Shown: positions 41,103 to 49,412 of the stretch, piece by piece
Position numbering within the stretch: the first letter of the stretch is position 1
Layout: the number at the start of each line of letters is the position of its first letter
Assembly (NCBI RefSeq): GCF_000426045.1
Contig: NZ_AUEP01000006.1
Span: forward strand, 124,001 to 188,000
Reading direction: 5' to 3'
Source of the DNA: Marmoricola sp. URHB0036
GTDB taxonomy: Bacteria; Actinomycetota; Actinomycetes; Propionibacteriales; Nocardioidaceae
Length of the DNA: 64,000 nt
The notes under the pieces: generated by a model
Told to the model about the DNA's origin: nothing
What the model saw: only the letters and a program-made list of their open reading frames with translations
The model's database searches: none
Program-made: the position numbers and the translations under genes

Positions 41103-41879
41103 TCAGCCCTCCTGCTCGGTCGGGCGGATCAGCACCTCGTTGACCGCGACGTGGCGTGGCCGGGTGACGATGAACTCGATGGTCTCGGCGATGTCCTCTG
41201 ACTGCATCCGCTCGATGCCGCCGAAGCGCTGCTTCATCGCCTCCTGCACCTCCGGCCGGTTGTGCGAGCCGAGCTCGGTGGCGACGGCACCGGGCTCGAC
41301 GAGCGAGACCCGCAGGTGCCGGCCGGTGACCTCCTGGCGCAGCGACTCGCTGAACGCTCCGACGGCGTGCTTGGTGGCGTTGTAGACACCGCTCCCGTTG
41401 CGGGCGACGCGACCGGCGACCGAGGAGATGTTCACCAGGTCCGCGACCCGACGCGGCTCGCTGTCGGCTGCCTCGAGCAGGTGCGGGATCGAGGCATGGG
41501 CGACGTACAACAGCCCCTTCACGTTGAGGTCGACCATCCGCTCCCACTCCTCGAGTGGCGCGTCGACGATCGGTCCGAGCAGCATCACGCCGGCGTTGTT
41601 GATCACGGTGTCGAGTCGCCCGAGCCGCTCGACGGTCTCCGCCACCGCCTGCTCGGCCTGCGCCCGGTCGGTGACGTCGGCGGTGATGGTCAGGGCACGC
41701 CCGCCGTCCTTCTCGATCGACGAGGCGAGCTCCTCGAGGCGGTCGGTACGACGGGCGACGAGTGCGACCGCAGCGCCCCGGGCGGCGAGTGTCGCCGCCG
41801 TTGCCTGTCCGATGCCACTCGAGGCGCCGGTCACCAGCGCCACGGTTCCGTCGAGTCGGTGGTCAGAAGAGTCAGCCAT
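41103..41879 (-). CDS. SDR-family oxidoreductase
   Basis: Short-chain dehydrogenase of 258 residues. [39 protein letters not shown] and [24 protein letters not shown] hold the cofactor, NNAG and S...YxxxK motifs. The C-terminus [13 protein letters not shown] is the YdfG/serine-dehydrogenase-like ending, typical of SDRs acting on small 3-hydroxyacids. It lies between the pentapeptide-repeat gene (10 bp) and the FadA operator, on the same strand as the racemase pair. It may be the last gene of that operon. Substrate unknown. Confidence 0.9.
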   Translation of the reverse strand: MADSSDHRLDGTVALVTGASSGIGQATAATLAARGAAVALVARRTDRLEELASSIEKDGGRALTITADVTDRAQAEQAVAETVERLGRLDTVINNAGVMLLGPIVDAPLEEWERMVDLNVKGLLYVAHASIPHLLEAADSEPRRVADLVNISSVAGRVARNGSGVYNATKHAVGAFSESLRQEVTGRHLRVSLVEPGAVATELGSHNRPEVQEAMKQRFGGIERMQSEDIAETIEFIVTRPRHVAVNEVLIRPTEQEG

Positions 41880-41889
41880 GGCCTCGACG

Positions 41890-42669
41890 CTAGCGAGCGG
41901 CCCAGTCCGGCAACAGGGTGGTCTCGTCGGAGCGCCCCGCCCGCAGCTGCAGGCGCGTCATGAACAGGGCGCGGCTCAGGTCCGCGCCACGGAGGTCGGC
42001 ACCGCGCGGGTCGGCCCCGAGCAGGTCGGCCCGGCCGAGGTCGACGTCCCGCAGGTCCGCTCCCAGGAGCAGTGCTCCGCGCAGGTCGGCATCGGCGAGG
42101 GGCTCCTCGCGCAGGTCACGGCCGGCGAGGTCGCGGCCACGCCAGCTGCGGCCGCCTCGTCGTACGGCGCCGCTCACCTCACCGAACAGGGCGTCTGCCC
42201 GCAGCTGGAGGGGTACGACGTCGCGCTCGCTGGCGTCCGAGGCTGCCCGCTCGACCGCCGAGCGCAGCCCCTCGAGCTCGTCGCGCAGGTCGCGGGGCAG
42301 TCGACGACCGGCGGCGTCCTCGAGGTACCAGAGCAGCTCGTGCAAGCGCTCGACGACCTCGAAGGTCGCGAACTGCTCCTCGCGGATGCCCGGAGTGGTG
42401 CGCCAGCTGCGGCCCCCGAAGTGCTGCTGGACGACGCGCTGCCCGGCACCGAAGCAGTCGTAGACCGTGCACCCCGGGAAACCGCGCTCGGGCAGCTCGC
42501 TGTGGATGGTGCAGCCGAAGTCGTCGGTGGCGAGGTTCGGGCACGGGACGCCGCTGGGCTTGTCGATCGCGAAGTCGGAGGAGACCGAGAAGGCGGGTAC
42601 GACGCAGCACAGGCCGGCGCAGGACGCGCAGTCGGCGCGCAGGGCTGAGCGGTCGGTCACCGGCGTCAC
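41890..42669 (-). CDS. Cys-cluster N-domain plus pentapeptide-repeat protein
   Basis: A 259-residue two-part protein. The N-terminal part has Cys14, Cys17, Cys21 and Cys22 (CASCAGLCC), and [20 protein letters not shown] with further Cys near residues 45-75 ([12 protein letters not shown]). This arrangement recalls YkgJ-type metal or Fe-S binding. The C-terminal third is a right-handed beta helix of pentapeptide repeats ([35 protein letters not shown]). The GTG at 42669 overlaps the racemase stop (GTGA). Function unknown; the fusion and the coupling to a lipid-CoA enzyme are unusual. Confidence 0.85.
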   Translation of the reverse strand: MTPVTDRSALRADCASCAGLCCVVPAFSVSSDFAIDKPSGVPCPNLATDDFGCTIHSELPERGFPGCTVYDCFGAGQRVVQQHFGGRSWRTTPGIREEQFATFEVVERLHELLWYLEDAAGRRLPRDLRDELEGLRSAVERAASDASERDVVPLQLRADALFGEVSGAVRRGGRSWRGRDLAGRDLREEPLADADLRGALLLGADLRDVDLGRADLLGADPRGADLRGADLSRALFMTRLQLRAGRSDETTLLPDWAAR

Positions 42670-43820
42670 GCCTGGACGGCGACACCCTTCTCGATCAGTG
42701 CGTCCACGTCCTCGATCCCCCAAGCAGCGAGCGCCTCGCGGGTGTCGGCGCCCGCCTTCGGACGCGGAGGCAGGCCGAGGGCGGCCGGCGTACGGGAGAA
42801 GCGAGGTGCGGGTGCAGGTTGCCGGATGCCCTCGTGCTCGACGAACACCTCCCGGGCCGCCATGTGCGGGTGCCCCATCGCCTCGGTGAGCGGGATGATC
42901 GGCGCCACGCAGGCGTCGGTGCCCTCGAACACCTCCGTCCACTCGGCCTGCGTGCGGCTCGCGAAGCGCTCGGCGATGATGCCGCGCAGCTCCTCGCTCT
43001 GCTCGAAGTCGTAGCGGTCCGGGGCGTCCTCGATGCCGAGCAGCTGCACGAACGCCTCGTAGAACTGCGGCTCCAGCGGACCCACCGACATGTGCCGACC
43101 GTCGGAGGTCTCGTAGATGGCGTAGAAGGGCATGCCGCCATCGAGCATGTTGGCGGCCCGCTCCTCCAGCAGGTTGCCGGCGGCCAGGAAGCCGGCACTC
43201 ATCGCGTTCAGGTGGGCGGTGCCGTCCACGATCGCCGCGTCGACGACCTGGCCCCGGCCGGAGATGCGTGCCTCGAGCAGAGCGGCGAGGACGCCGATGA
43301 CGAGGTACGTCGAGCCGCCGCCGAAGTCGCCGACCAGGTTGGCCGGGAAGTGCGGTCGCGACTTGTCCTGGCCCATCCCGAACAGCGCGCCGGTGATCGC
43401 GATGTAGTTCATGTCGTGCCCGGCCACCCGGGCGAGTGGTCCGCGCTGCCCCCAGCCGGTCATCCGGCCGTAGACCAGCCGTGGGTTGCGCTCGAGGCAG
43501 ACGTCAGGCCCGAGGCCGAGCCGTTCGGTGGTGCCCGGTCGCATCCCCTCGACGAGCACGTCGGCCTCGGCGACGAGGTCGAGCACGGTGGCGATCGCCT
43601 CCGGGTTCTTCAGGTCGAGCGCGACGCTCGGACGACCACGGTTGAGCACGTCGGTCGGCCCACCGGTCAGCGCCTGTCCCCCGGGCCGCTCGACGCGGAT
43701 CACGTCGGCACCGAGGTCGGCCAGGATCATGCAGGCGTGCGGGCCCGGGCCGATGCCGGCGATCTCGACCACCTTGATCCCCGCGAGGGGGCCGGTGCCC
43801 TGTCCCAGTGCATACGTCAT
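42666..43820 (-). CDS. mcr: CaiB/BaiF CoA transferase-family, alpha-methylacyl-CoA racemase-like
   Basis: Interlocked-dimer type III CoA-transferase fold, 384 residues, most like alpha-methylacyl-CoA racemase. LAGIKVVEIAGIGPGPHACM begins it, and LADLGADVIRVERPG follows. The racemase residues are visible as His in ARVAGHDMNYIAITGAL and Asp in ANLVGDFGGGSTYLVIG, with a Glu expected near 235. These enzymes invert 2-methyl branched acyl-CoA (for example sterol side chains) so that beta-oxidation can proceed. ATG at 43820 fits homology. The operator TGACAG-N5-CTGTCA ends ten bases upstream, with no Shine-Dalgarno between, so the mRNA leader is short or absent. Confidence 0.92.
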   Translation of the reverse strand: MTYALGQGTGPLAGIKVVEIAGIGPGPHACMILADLGADVIRVERPGGQALTGGPTDVLNRGRPSVALDLKNPEAIATVLDLVAEADVLVEGMRPGTTERLGLGPDVCLERNPRLVYGRMTGWGQRGPLARVAGHDMNYIAITGALFGMGQDKSRPHFPANLVGDFGGGSTYLVIGVLAALLEARISGRGQVVDAAIVDGTAHLNAMSAGFLAAGNLLEERAANMLDGGMPFYAIYETSDGRHMSVGPLEPQFYEAFVQLLGIEDAPDRYDFEQSEELRGIIAERFASRTQAEWTEVFEGTDACVAPIIPLTEAMGHPHMAAREVFVEHEGIRQPAPAPRFSRTPAALGLPPRPKAGADTREALAAWGIEDVDALIEKGVAVQA

Positions 43821-43830
43821 GCCGGTGATT

Positions 43831-43849
43831 GTGACAGCACTGCTGTCAC
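43831..43849. promoter_or_regulatory. Palindromic operator upstream of the racemase gene
   Basis: GTGACAGCA (43831-43839), one base, TGCTGTCAC (43841-43849): a perfect 9+1+9 inverted repeat sharing TGACAG-N5-CTGTCA with 41039-41059 and 61421-61447. It ends eleven bases before the ATG (43820). Confidence 0.75.
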
Positions 43850-43876
43850 GGTGGGGCGGGGCGTCTGTCCGTGCCG

Positions 43877-43963
43877 GTTTGGCCGGGCGACCGGCCAAAC
43901 TGTCACTGGAGGGGGGATGTTTCACCCCTCCAGTGGAGGTTTGGCCGGGCGCCCGGCCAAACC
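43877..43963. repeat. Cluster of three palindromes between racemase and DUF4396 genes
   Basis: First, GTTTGGCCGG (43877-43886) pairs with CCGGCCAAAC (43891-43900). Second, CACTGGAGGGG (43904-43914) pairs with CCCCTCCAGTG (43925-43935). Third, a perfect 26-bp palindrome (43938-43963) has arms GGTTTGGCCGGGC and its complement. The outer two share one sequence, so the middle stem sits between repeated units. The array lies between the DUF4396 stop and the racemase promoter and may also terminate transcription. Confidence 0.75.
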
Positions 43964-43970
43964 GCGGCCG

Positions 43971-44414
43971 CTAGCGGTGGTGCAGCTCGTGCACGACGGC
44001 GTGACCCTTGCCGCGCGAGATGAGCCAGCGGTTGACCGGGACGGTGAGCACGAAGGCGATCACCAGGGAGACGGCCAGGCTCCACCAGAACAGGCCGGTC
44101 GCGAGACCCGCGGCCATGGCTCCGGGGACGACCAGGATGAAGAGGTTGTCGACGATCTCCATCGTGGTGATCGAGACGGTGTCGGAGGCCAGGGCGAGCC
44201 GCACTCCTTCGCGGGGCGAGGCGCCGTGGCGGCGTACGGAGGAGAAGGTCAGCAGGTAGCCGAAGAAGAAGGCCAGCGCGACCGAGAGCAGGATGCTGCC
44301 CGTGTTTCCCCAGCCCCACCAGGTCGAGAGCACCATGCCGAGCACCTCGCCGATGGCGCACCCGGTGAGGCAGTGCACGGTGGCGCTGACGGCAGTGGAC
44401 CAGGAGCTGTTCAT
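43971..44414 (-). CDS. DUF4396 four-helix membrane protein
   Basis: Membrane protein of 147 residues with about four helices: STAVSATVHCLTGCAIGEVL, GSILLSVALAFFFGYLLTF, LFILVVPGAMAAGLATGLFW and SLAVSLVIAFVLTVPV. A His-rich tail (GKGHAVVHELHHR) follows. The HCLTGCAIGE motif in the first helix is the DUF4396 hallmark, with Cys and His that could bind copper. A CsoR-type palindrome (44427-44443) sits just upstream of the chosen ATG (44414). The family is often linked to copper-handling genes; the precise role is unknown. No CsoR or copper ATPase lies nearby. Confidence 0.82.
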   Translation of the reverse strand: MNSSWSTAVSATVHCLTGCAIGEVLGMVLSTWWGWGNTGSILLSVALAFFFGYLLTFSSVRRHGASPREGVRLALASDTVSITTMEIVDNLFILVVPGAMAAGLATGLFWWSLAVSLVIAFVLTVPVNRWLISRGKGHAVVHELHHR

Positions 44415-44426
44415 GGCTCGGACCAT

Positions 44427-44443
44427 ATACCCCCTAGGGGTAT
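44427..44443. promoter_or_regulatory. CsoR/CstR-type operator upstream of DUF4396 gene
   Basis: ATACCCCCTAGGGGTAT: seven-base arms ATACCCC and GGGGTAT around CTA. A/T-flanked G4/C4 tracts are the known hallmark of CsoR/RcnR-family (copper or persulfide sensing) operators. It ends 13 bp before the DUF4396 start. Confidence 0.65.
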
Positions 44444-44463
44444 GCAGCAAGTGAGGCGGCTCA

Positions 44464-44485
44464 CTTGTGCAACTAGTTGCACAAG
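44464..44485. promoter_or_regulatory. Perfect 22-bp palindrome upstream of padR-fadH
   Basis: CTTGTGCAACT (44464-44474) is followed directly by AGTTGCACAAG (44475-44485). It lies 27 bp before the PadR start codon and 50 bp from the DUF4396 start, a position expected for autoregulation by PadR. Confidence 0.7.
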
Positions 44486-44512
44486 GCGTACGACGACCCG
44501 CAGACTGCTGGC

Positions 44513-45049
44513 GTGGCCCTCGAACACGCACTCCTCGTCTCGCTGCGGGAGCGACCCGCCACCGGCATCGAGCTGACCCGGCGCTTCGACCGCTCGATCG
44601 GGTTCTTCTGGCGAGCCACCCACCAGCAGATCTACAAGGTGCTCCGCCGGATGGAGAGCGAGGGCTGGGTCACGGCGAGCGCCGGCGACGCGCGCAGCAC
44701 CGAGCGGAGGTACGCCGCCACGAAGGCCGGCGAACGCGTGCTCGCGGACTGGATCGGCTCCCCCACCCCGGCCGCGACGATGCGCTCCGACCTCGCGGTG
44801 AAGCTCCGTGGGGCGTCGTACGGCGACCGGAGCAAGCTGCTCGGCCACCTCGACGACCTGGTCGCGGAGCACCGCACCCGGCTGGCGCACTTCGAGCAGC
44901 TCGAGCACGAGCAGTTCCCCCACACCGACGGCCTCAGCGGCCACGACCTCGACACCTGGCTGGTCCTGCGCGGTGGCATCAAGCAGGAGCAGTTCTGGAT
45001 CGAGTGGCTCACCGAGTACACCGCAGCCCACCGGAAGGCGACCCCGTGA
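44513..45049 (+). CDS. PadR-family transcriptional regulator
   Basis: Winged-helix repressor of 178 residues. MALEHALLVSLRERPATGIE (written with the GTG as Met) is the PadR opening. WRATHQQIYKVLRRMESEGW is the recognition helix and RRYAATKAGERVLADW the wing. A helical C-terminal dimer domain (LLGHLDDLVAEHRTRLAHFE) is of the Vir type. GTG at 44513 was chosen for its match with family starts. Its stop overlaps the FadH start, so regulator and target are translated together. It probably binds the 22-bp palindrome just upstream. Confidence 0.9.
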   Translation: MALEHALLVSLRERPATGIELTRRFDRSIGFFWRATHQQIYKVLRRMESEGWVTASAGDARSTERRYAATKAGERVLADWIGSPTPAATMRSDLAVKLRGASYGDRSKLLGHLDDLVAEHRTRLAHFEQLEHEQFPHTDGLSGHDLDTWLVLRGGIKQEQFWIEWLTEYTAAHRKATP

Positions 45050-47064
45050 ACTACCCCCACCTGCTCGCGCCGATCACGATCGGCGACCTCACGCTGCGCA
45101 ACCGGGTGGTGATGGGCTCCATGCACACCGGACTGGAGGACTACGCGTGGGACGTGCCCAAGCTGGCGGCGTACTTCGCCGAACGAGCCCGCGGCGGCGT
45201 GGGGCTGATCGTCACCGGCGGCTACGCGCCCACCAAGCGCGGCTGGCTGAAGCCGTTCGCCAGCGAGCTGACCACGCGGCTGCAGGCCGAGCGGCACAGG
45301 CAGGTCACCGGCGCGGTGCACGACGAGGGCGGCGCGATCGCGCTCCAGGTGCTGCACGCCGGACGTTACGGGTACACCCCGTTCTCGCAGAGCGCCAGCG
45401 ACACCAAGTCGCCCATCACCCCGTTCCGACCGAGTGCGATGTCCACCAGGGCCGTCGACAGGACCGCGACGGCGTTCGCACACAGCGCCGGCCTCGCGCA
45501 GCGGGCGGGGTACGACGCGGTCGAGATCATGGGCTCGGAGGGCTACCTGATCAACCAGTTCCTCGCCGCCCGCACCAACGACCGCGACGACGAGTGGGGT
45601 GGTACGCCGACCCGCCGGATGCGCTTCTCGGTCGAGGTGGTGCGTCGTACCCGTGAGGTGGTCGGCGACGGCTTCCCGATCATCTACCGCATGTCGCTGC
45701 TCGACCTGGTCGAGGACGGCCAGACCTGGGACGAGGTCGTCGAGCTGGCCCTGCTCGTCGAGCAGGCCGGGGCGACCGTGATCAACACCGGCATCGGCTG
45801 GCACGAGGCGAGGGTGCCGACGATCATCACGCAGGTCCCGCGGGGTGCGTGGACGTGGACGACGAAGCGGCTGCGCCAGGAGGTCTCGGTGCCGGTGTGC
45901 GCCTCCAACCGGATCAACACCCCCGAGGTCGCCGACCAGCTGGTCGCCGACGGCACCGCCGACCTGGTCTCCCTGGCCCGACCGTTGCTGGCCGACCCCG
46001 AGTTCGTCGCCAAGGCAGCGGCCGGGCGCGCCGACGAGATCAACACCTGCATCGCCTGCAACCAGGCCTGCCTCGACCACGCGTTCGCCAACAAGCGGGC
46101 CAGCTGCCTGGTCAACCCACGCGCCTGCCGCGAGACCGAGCTGGTGCTGCTGCCGCTCCCGAGCACGGTGCCGGCCGGGCCGCGACCGACGGTGGCCGTG
46201 GTGGGTGCCGGACCGGCGGGGTTGAGCGCGGCGACGTCGTACACCGAGCGCGGCTACGCGGTCACGCTGTTCGAGAAGGACGTCGACCTCGGCGGGCAGT
46301 TCCGACTCGCCCAGCAGATCCCCGGCAAGGAGGAGTTCGCCGAGACGATGCGCTACTACCGCCGCCGGCTCGAGGTCCTCGGCGCCACGGTCCGGCTGGG
46401 CACGGCCGCGACCGTGGACGGTCTCGACGGGTTCGACGAGGTGGTGGTGGCGACCGGTGTCGAGCCGCGCATCCCCGAGATCCCCGGCATCGAGCGCGCG
46501 CTGTCCTACGCCGAGGTGCTCGGTGGCAACGCCGTCCCGGGTCGCCGCGTCGCCGTGATCGGCGCCGGCGGCATCGGCGTCGACGTGTCGGTCTGGCTGA
46601 CCCACACCGAGGAGACCCTCGAGGAGTGGCTGTCCCACTGGGGTGTCGGCGACCCGAGTCTGCACGTCGGCGGGCTGACCGAGCGCAAGCAGCGGACACC
46701 GGCGCGCGAGGTGTACCTCGTCCAGCGCAAGACCTCGATGATCGGCAAGGACCTGGGCAAGACCTCGGGATGGGCCCACCGGGCCGTGCTCAAGCAGTCC
46801 GGAGTCGAGCAGGTCAGCGGCGCGACGTACGACCTGATCGACGAGTCCGGCCTGCACCTGACGGTCGACGGCGAGCGTCGGCTCCTCGAGGTCGACGACG
46901 TCGTGATCTGCGCCGGACAGGAGTCGGTGCGCAACCTCTACGACGAGCTCGTCGCCCGCGACCCGCACCGGAAGGTGCACCTGATCGGTGGCGCCGATGT
47001 CGCCGCCGAGCTGGACGCCAAGCGGGCCATCGAGCAGGGCATGCGCGTGGCGGCCGGCGCCTAG
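45046..47064 (+). CDS. fadH: NADPH-dependent 2,4-dienoyl-CoA reductase
   Basis: Iron-sulfur flavoenzyme of 672 residues for beta-oxidation of polyunsaturated acids, reducing 2,4-dienoyl-CoA. The N-terminal old-yellow-enzyme barrel binds FMN (LLAPITIGDLTLRNRVVMGS, GYDAVEIMGSEGYLINQFL). The [4Fe-4S] motif is CIACNQACLDHAFANKRAS, with the fourth Cys two residues on. The FAD/NADPH part starts near 380 (TVAVVGAGPAGLSAATSYTE) and has a second dinucleotide loop (VAVIGAGGIGVDVSVWLT). It fits the bacterial FadH length (671 in E. coli). GTGA overlap with padR. Confidence 0.94.
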   Translation: MNYPHLLAPITIGDLTLRNRVVMGSMHTGLEDYAWDVPKLAAYFAERARGGVGLIVTGGYAPTKRGWLKPFASELTTRLQAERHRQVTGAVHDEGGAIALQVLHAGRYGYTPFSQSASDTKSPITPFRPSAMSTRAVDRTATAFAHSAGLAQRAGYDAVEIMGSEGYLINQFLAARTNDRDDEWGGTPTRRMRFSVEVVRRTREVVGDGFPIIYRMSLLDLVEDGQTWDEVVELALLVEQAGATVINTGIGWHEARVPTIITQVPRGAWTWTTKRLRQEVSVPVCASNRINTPEVADQLVADGTADLVSLARPLLADPEFVAKAAAGRADEINTCIACNQACLDHAFANKRASCLVNPRACRETELVLLPLPSTVPAGPRPTVAVVGAGPAGLSAATSYTERGYAVTLFEKDVDLGGQFRLAQQIPGKEEFAETMRYYRRRLEVLGATVRLGTAATVDGLDGFDEVVVATGVEPRIPEIPGIERALSYAEVLGGNAVPGRRVAVIGAGGIGVDVSVWLTHTEETLEEWLSHWGVGDPSLHVGGLTERKQRTPAREVYLVQRKTSMIGKDLGKTSGWAHRAVLKQSGVEQVSGATYDLIDESGLHLTVDGERRLLEVDDVVICAGQESVRNLYDELVARDPHRKVHLIGGADVAAELDAKRAIEQGMRVAAGA

Positions 47065-47171
47065 GTCGGCCTAGCCCGTCCGGGTGGTCTGTCAATGCCC
47101 CGTCCGGGCCGGAGCGCCGCGACACGCCGGGTGCATAGGCTCCGAACGAGCTAGCACGGGGGGAAAGATCG

Positions 47172-47468
47172 ATGGCTCGGCGAGTGACAGGCTTCCTGGC
47201 AGGGGGGGTCGCGACAGAGCTGGGACAAGTCGCGACCGGAGCGGTCCTCGCCCACGGTGACGACGGGAAGACCGGGTGTCCGGACCGCGATCCTGGGTCC
47301 GGATGCCCGGCAGGAACCTCGCCCACCCATCCCGTGCCCAGACGCCGCGGCGCCGGCCAGCGGGAGCACCAGGTGCTCCCGGGAGCCCTGGCCGGCCCCG
47401 CGCGGTTCGTCAGTCGGTCGCCTCGGCCCGCAGGCGGTAGCCGGCGAACGACGCCGCCAGCAAGGTGA
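47172..47468 (+). CDS. Possible small protein of unknown function
   Basis: Doubtful 98-codon frame. In its favour, GGGGGAAAG lies four bases before the ATG, and TAGGCT at about 47139-47144 resembles an actinobacterial -10 element. The first third is plausible protein (MARRVTGFLAGGVATELGQV). Against it, the second half is Pro/Arg/Gly-rich, runs through a strong hairpin (47352-47396), and overlaps the end of the opposite gene by 59 bases. It may be a remnant or a short real gene ending earlier by frameshift. The 345-bp gap from 47065 to 47409 otherwise holds nothing recognisable. Confidence 0.25.
   Translation: MARRVTGFLAGGVATELGQVATGAVLAHGDDGKTGCPDRDPGSGCPAGTSPTHPVPRRRGAGQREHQVLPGALAGPARFVSRSPRPAGGSRRTTPPAR
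47352..47396. terminator. Two-tier hairpin at the end of the DUF2157-like gene
   Basis: The outer stem is GCCGGCCAG (47352-47360) with CTGGCCGGC (47388-47396). The inner stem is GGGAGCACC (47362-47370) with GGTGCTCCC (47372-47380), one base apart. It begins 14 bp past the minus-strand stop at 47410, a terminator position, without a U-tract. Confidence 0.6.
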
Positions 47469-48417
47469 TGCCCGCGACGAGTACGCCGCCCACCGCACCC
47501 AGGGAGCCGCCCGTCCAGTCGGCCACGACCTCCGGGACGAGGAGCGTCACCCCGATCACGGCCACCGCCAGGTAGGGCCAGGCGAGCCGGCTCAGGTACA
47601 GCGCGATCCCGGCCACCACGACGACCAGCGTCAGCAGGTAGCCGAGCCAGGAGTGGGTGCCGTCCATCACCGGCACCTGCGCGCCCACCAGGGCCACGGT
47701 GACGCCCAGCGAGCGGGCCACCGTCGACTCTCGGAACCAGTGCAGCTCGGTGAGGGCGAGCCCCAGCACGCCGAGCAGGAACAGGGCGACACCGGCAGCA
47801 TCGCCCTCGAACCGGTCGACACCATCGACGAGGGTCATCGTCGCCGTGATGGCACCGGTGATGGTCCCGACCAGCCCGACTGCGGTCGGGGCGACTCGGT
47901 AGCCGATCGCTCCCACCAGCACCCCGACGAGCGCACCGATCACTCCCGGCCAGTAGACCGCGGACAGGTCGTCGGTCGTCGCATGGTCGACGAGGTGTCC
48001 GACCAGGATGGCCGCGCCGAGACCGCCGAAGGTGAGCAAAGAGCCGGCCAGCCTGCGGCGTACGTCGTTGGCCGGCTCGCGGAGACCCGGACCGTCACCC
48101 GGGACCTGGGCAGCGACGAATCCCGCCACCAGCAGGACGACCGTCGACACCGCGAGCCAGGCGACGCGAGCCCCGAAGCCGAGCTCCCCCCACTGCTCGA
48201 ACAGGAACAGCGCGCCGGCCGCGAGCACCAGCGCTCCGCCGAGGTAGGCGACGACCTCGACCAGCTGGGGCAGTGCCCTCCGTCCCGTCCCCGTCGGCCG
48301 GGCACGGCCGTCGAGGGCATCGAGCACGACGGACAACGACTCCGCCCGGGTGGACGGGTCGACGAGGTGAGCGCCGATGAGCGCGTCGACGACGCGTTCG
48401 GCGGGGGCAGTGGTCAT
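47410..48417 (-). CDS. Polytopic membrane protein (DUF2157-like)
   Basis: Membrane protein of 335 residues. A cytoplasmic N-terminal helical region (VVDALIGAHLVDPSTRAESL) precedes about ten transmembrane helices, beginning LPQLVEVVAYLGGALVLAAG and FLFEQWGELGFGARVAWLAV. The layout, a short regulatory-looking head plus paired helices with GGLGAAILVGHLVDH, resembles DUF2157/DUF4401 membrane proteins without a known role. The ATG at 48417 begins MTTAPAERVVDAL; the frame upstream is not convincing. It stands alone. Confidence 0.75.
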   Translation of the reverse strand: MTTAPAERVVDALIGAHLVDPSTRAESLSVVLDALDGRARPTGTGRRALPQLVEVVAYLGGALVLAAGALFLFEQWGELGFGARVAWLAVSTVVLLVAGFVAAQVPGDGPGLREPANDVRRRLAGSLLTFGGLGAAILVGHLVDHATTDDLSAVYWPGVIGALVGVLVGAIGYRVAPTAVGLVGTITGAITATMTLVDGVDRFEGDAAGVALFLLGVLGLALTELHWFRESTVARSLGVTVALVGAQVPVMDGTHSWLGYLLTLVVVVAGIALYLSRLAWPYLAVAVIGVTLLVPEVVADWTGGSLGAVGGVLVAGITLLAASFAGYRLRAEATD

Positions 48418-48465
48418 GCGGTGATCGTGCCGGATCGGAAGGCTCTCCGGCGTGAGCATGGCTAC

Positions 48466-49386
48466 TCAGCGGTGCACGTCGCCGGGCTCATGTTCCTGGT
48501 GGCTCTCCGGCTCGACCTGGAAGGTGGCGTGGTCGATGCCGAAGTGGGTGGCCACGCACTCGCCCAGCTCGTCGAGGATGCGGCCGACGCCTCGGCTCCG
48601 CAGCGCCTCGTCGGTCACCGTCACGTGTGCGGACAGGGCGGGCATGCCGCTCGTGATCGACCAGGCGTGCAGGTCGTGCACGTCGGTCACGCCCTCGGCA
48701 CCGACGAGGTGCTGGCGGACGACCTCCATGTCGACGCCGGGCGGTGCCGACTCGAGCAGCACGTGCAGGCAGTCGCGCAGCAGGGACCACGCCCGCGGCA
48801 GGATCAGCACCGCGATCAGCAGGGAGGCGATGGAGTCGGCGCGGTCGAAGCCGGTCGCCAGCACCACCAGCGCGGCGACGATCGCGGCCGCCGACCCGAA
48901 GGCGTCACCCAGCACCTCGAGGAACGCCCCGCGCATGTTCAGCGACTGGTCGCGCCTCGCCGCGAGCAGGGAGATCGAGACCAGGTTGGCCACCAGCCCG
49001 ACCACCGCGAAGGCCAGCATCTGGCCGGCGTCGACACCGACGGGGTCCAGCAGTCGACGTACTCCGGCATAGGCGAGGTAGCCGCAGACGCCCAGCAGCA
49101 CGACGGCGTTGATCAGGGCGGCGAGGATCTCGGCCCGGTGGTAGCCGAAGGTCCTGCGCGACGTGGCGGGCAGGGTGGCGACGTACGACGCCGACAGGGC
49201 CAGCACGATCGCCGCGGTGTCGGTGAACATGTGCCCGGCATCCGCGAACAGGGCCAGCGATCCGGAGAGGACTGCTCCGACCAGCTCGAGGACGGCGACG
49301 CCGGCCGTGACGACCAGCACGAGTCGCAGCCGGGAGCGGTCGTGCGCTCTGCCGGCTGCGTGTCCGTGATCGTGGCCCGCACCCAT
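48466..49386 (-). CDS. Cation diffusion facilitator (CzcD/ZitB-type)
   Basis: Inner-membrane metal/proton antiporter of 306 residues, probably Zn2+. A His-rich start (MGAGHDHGHAAGRAHDRSR) precedes six helices. The transport site residues are in LFADAGHMFTDTAAIVLA (helix 2) and FLEVLGDAFGSAAAIVAA (helix 5, LGDxxGS). The cytoplasmic C-terminal domain (VTDVHDLHAWSITSGMPALS) has the CDF dimer fold and ends in a His-rich tail. No metal-regulator gene is adjacent. The opposite-strand 2'-5' ligase-like gene begins 27 bp upstream. Confidence 0.93.
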   Translation of the reverse strand: MGAGHDHGHAAGRAHDRSRLRLVLVVTAGVAVLELVGAVLSGSLALFADAGHMFTDTAAIVLALSASYVATLPATSRRTFGYHRAEILAALINAVVLLGVCGYLAYAGVRRLLDPVGVDAGQMLAFAVVGLVANLVSISLLAARRDQSLNMRGAFLEVLGDAFGSAAAIVAALVVLATGFDRADSIASLLIAVLILPRAWSLLRDCLHVLLESAPPGVDMEVVRQHLVGAEGVTDVHDLHAWSITSGMPALSAHVTVTDEALRSRGVGRILDELGECVATHFGIDHATFQVEPESHQEHEPGDVHR

Positions 49387-49412
49387 GCCGCCAGCGTAGA
49401 GAAGGCACTAGC

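Noticed and set aside
43877-43963. Attachment site or phage integration scar
   Set aside because: Repeats are palindromic, not direct duplications, and no integrase or tRNA gene is near.
44632-46980. 782-codon minus-strand open frame opposite padR and fadH
   Set aside because: Antisense to two genes with recognisable cofactor motifs; no independent start signal.
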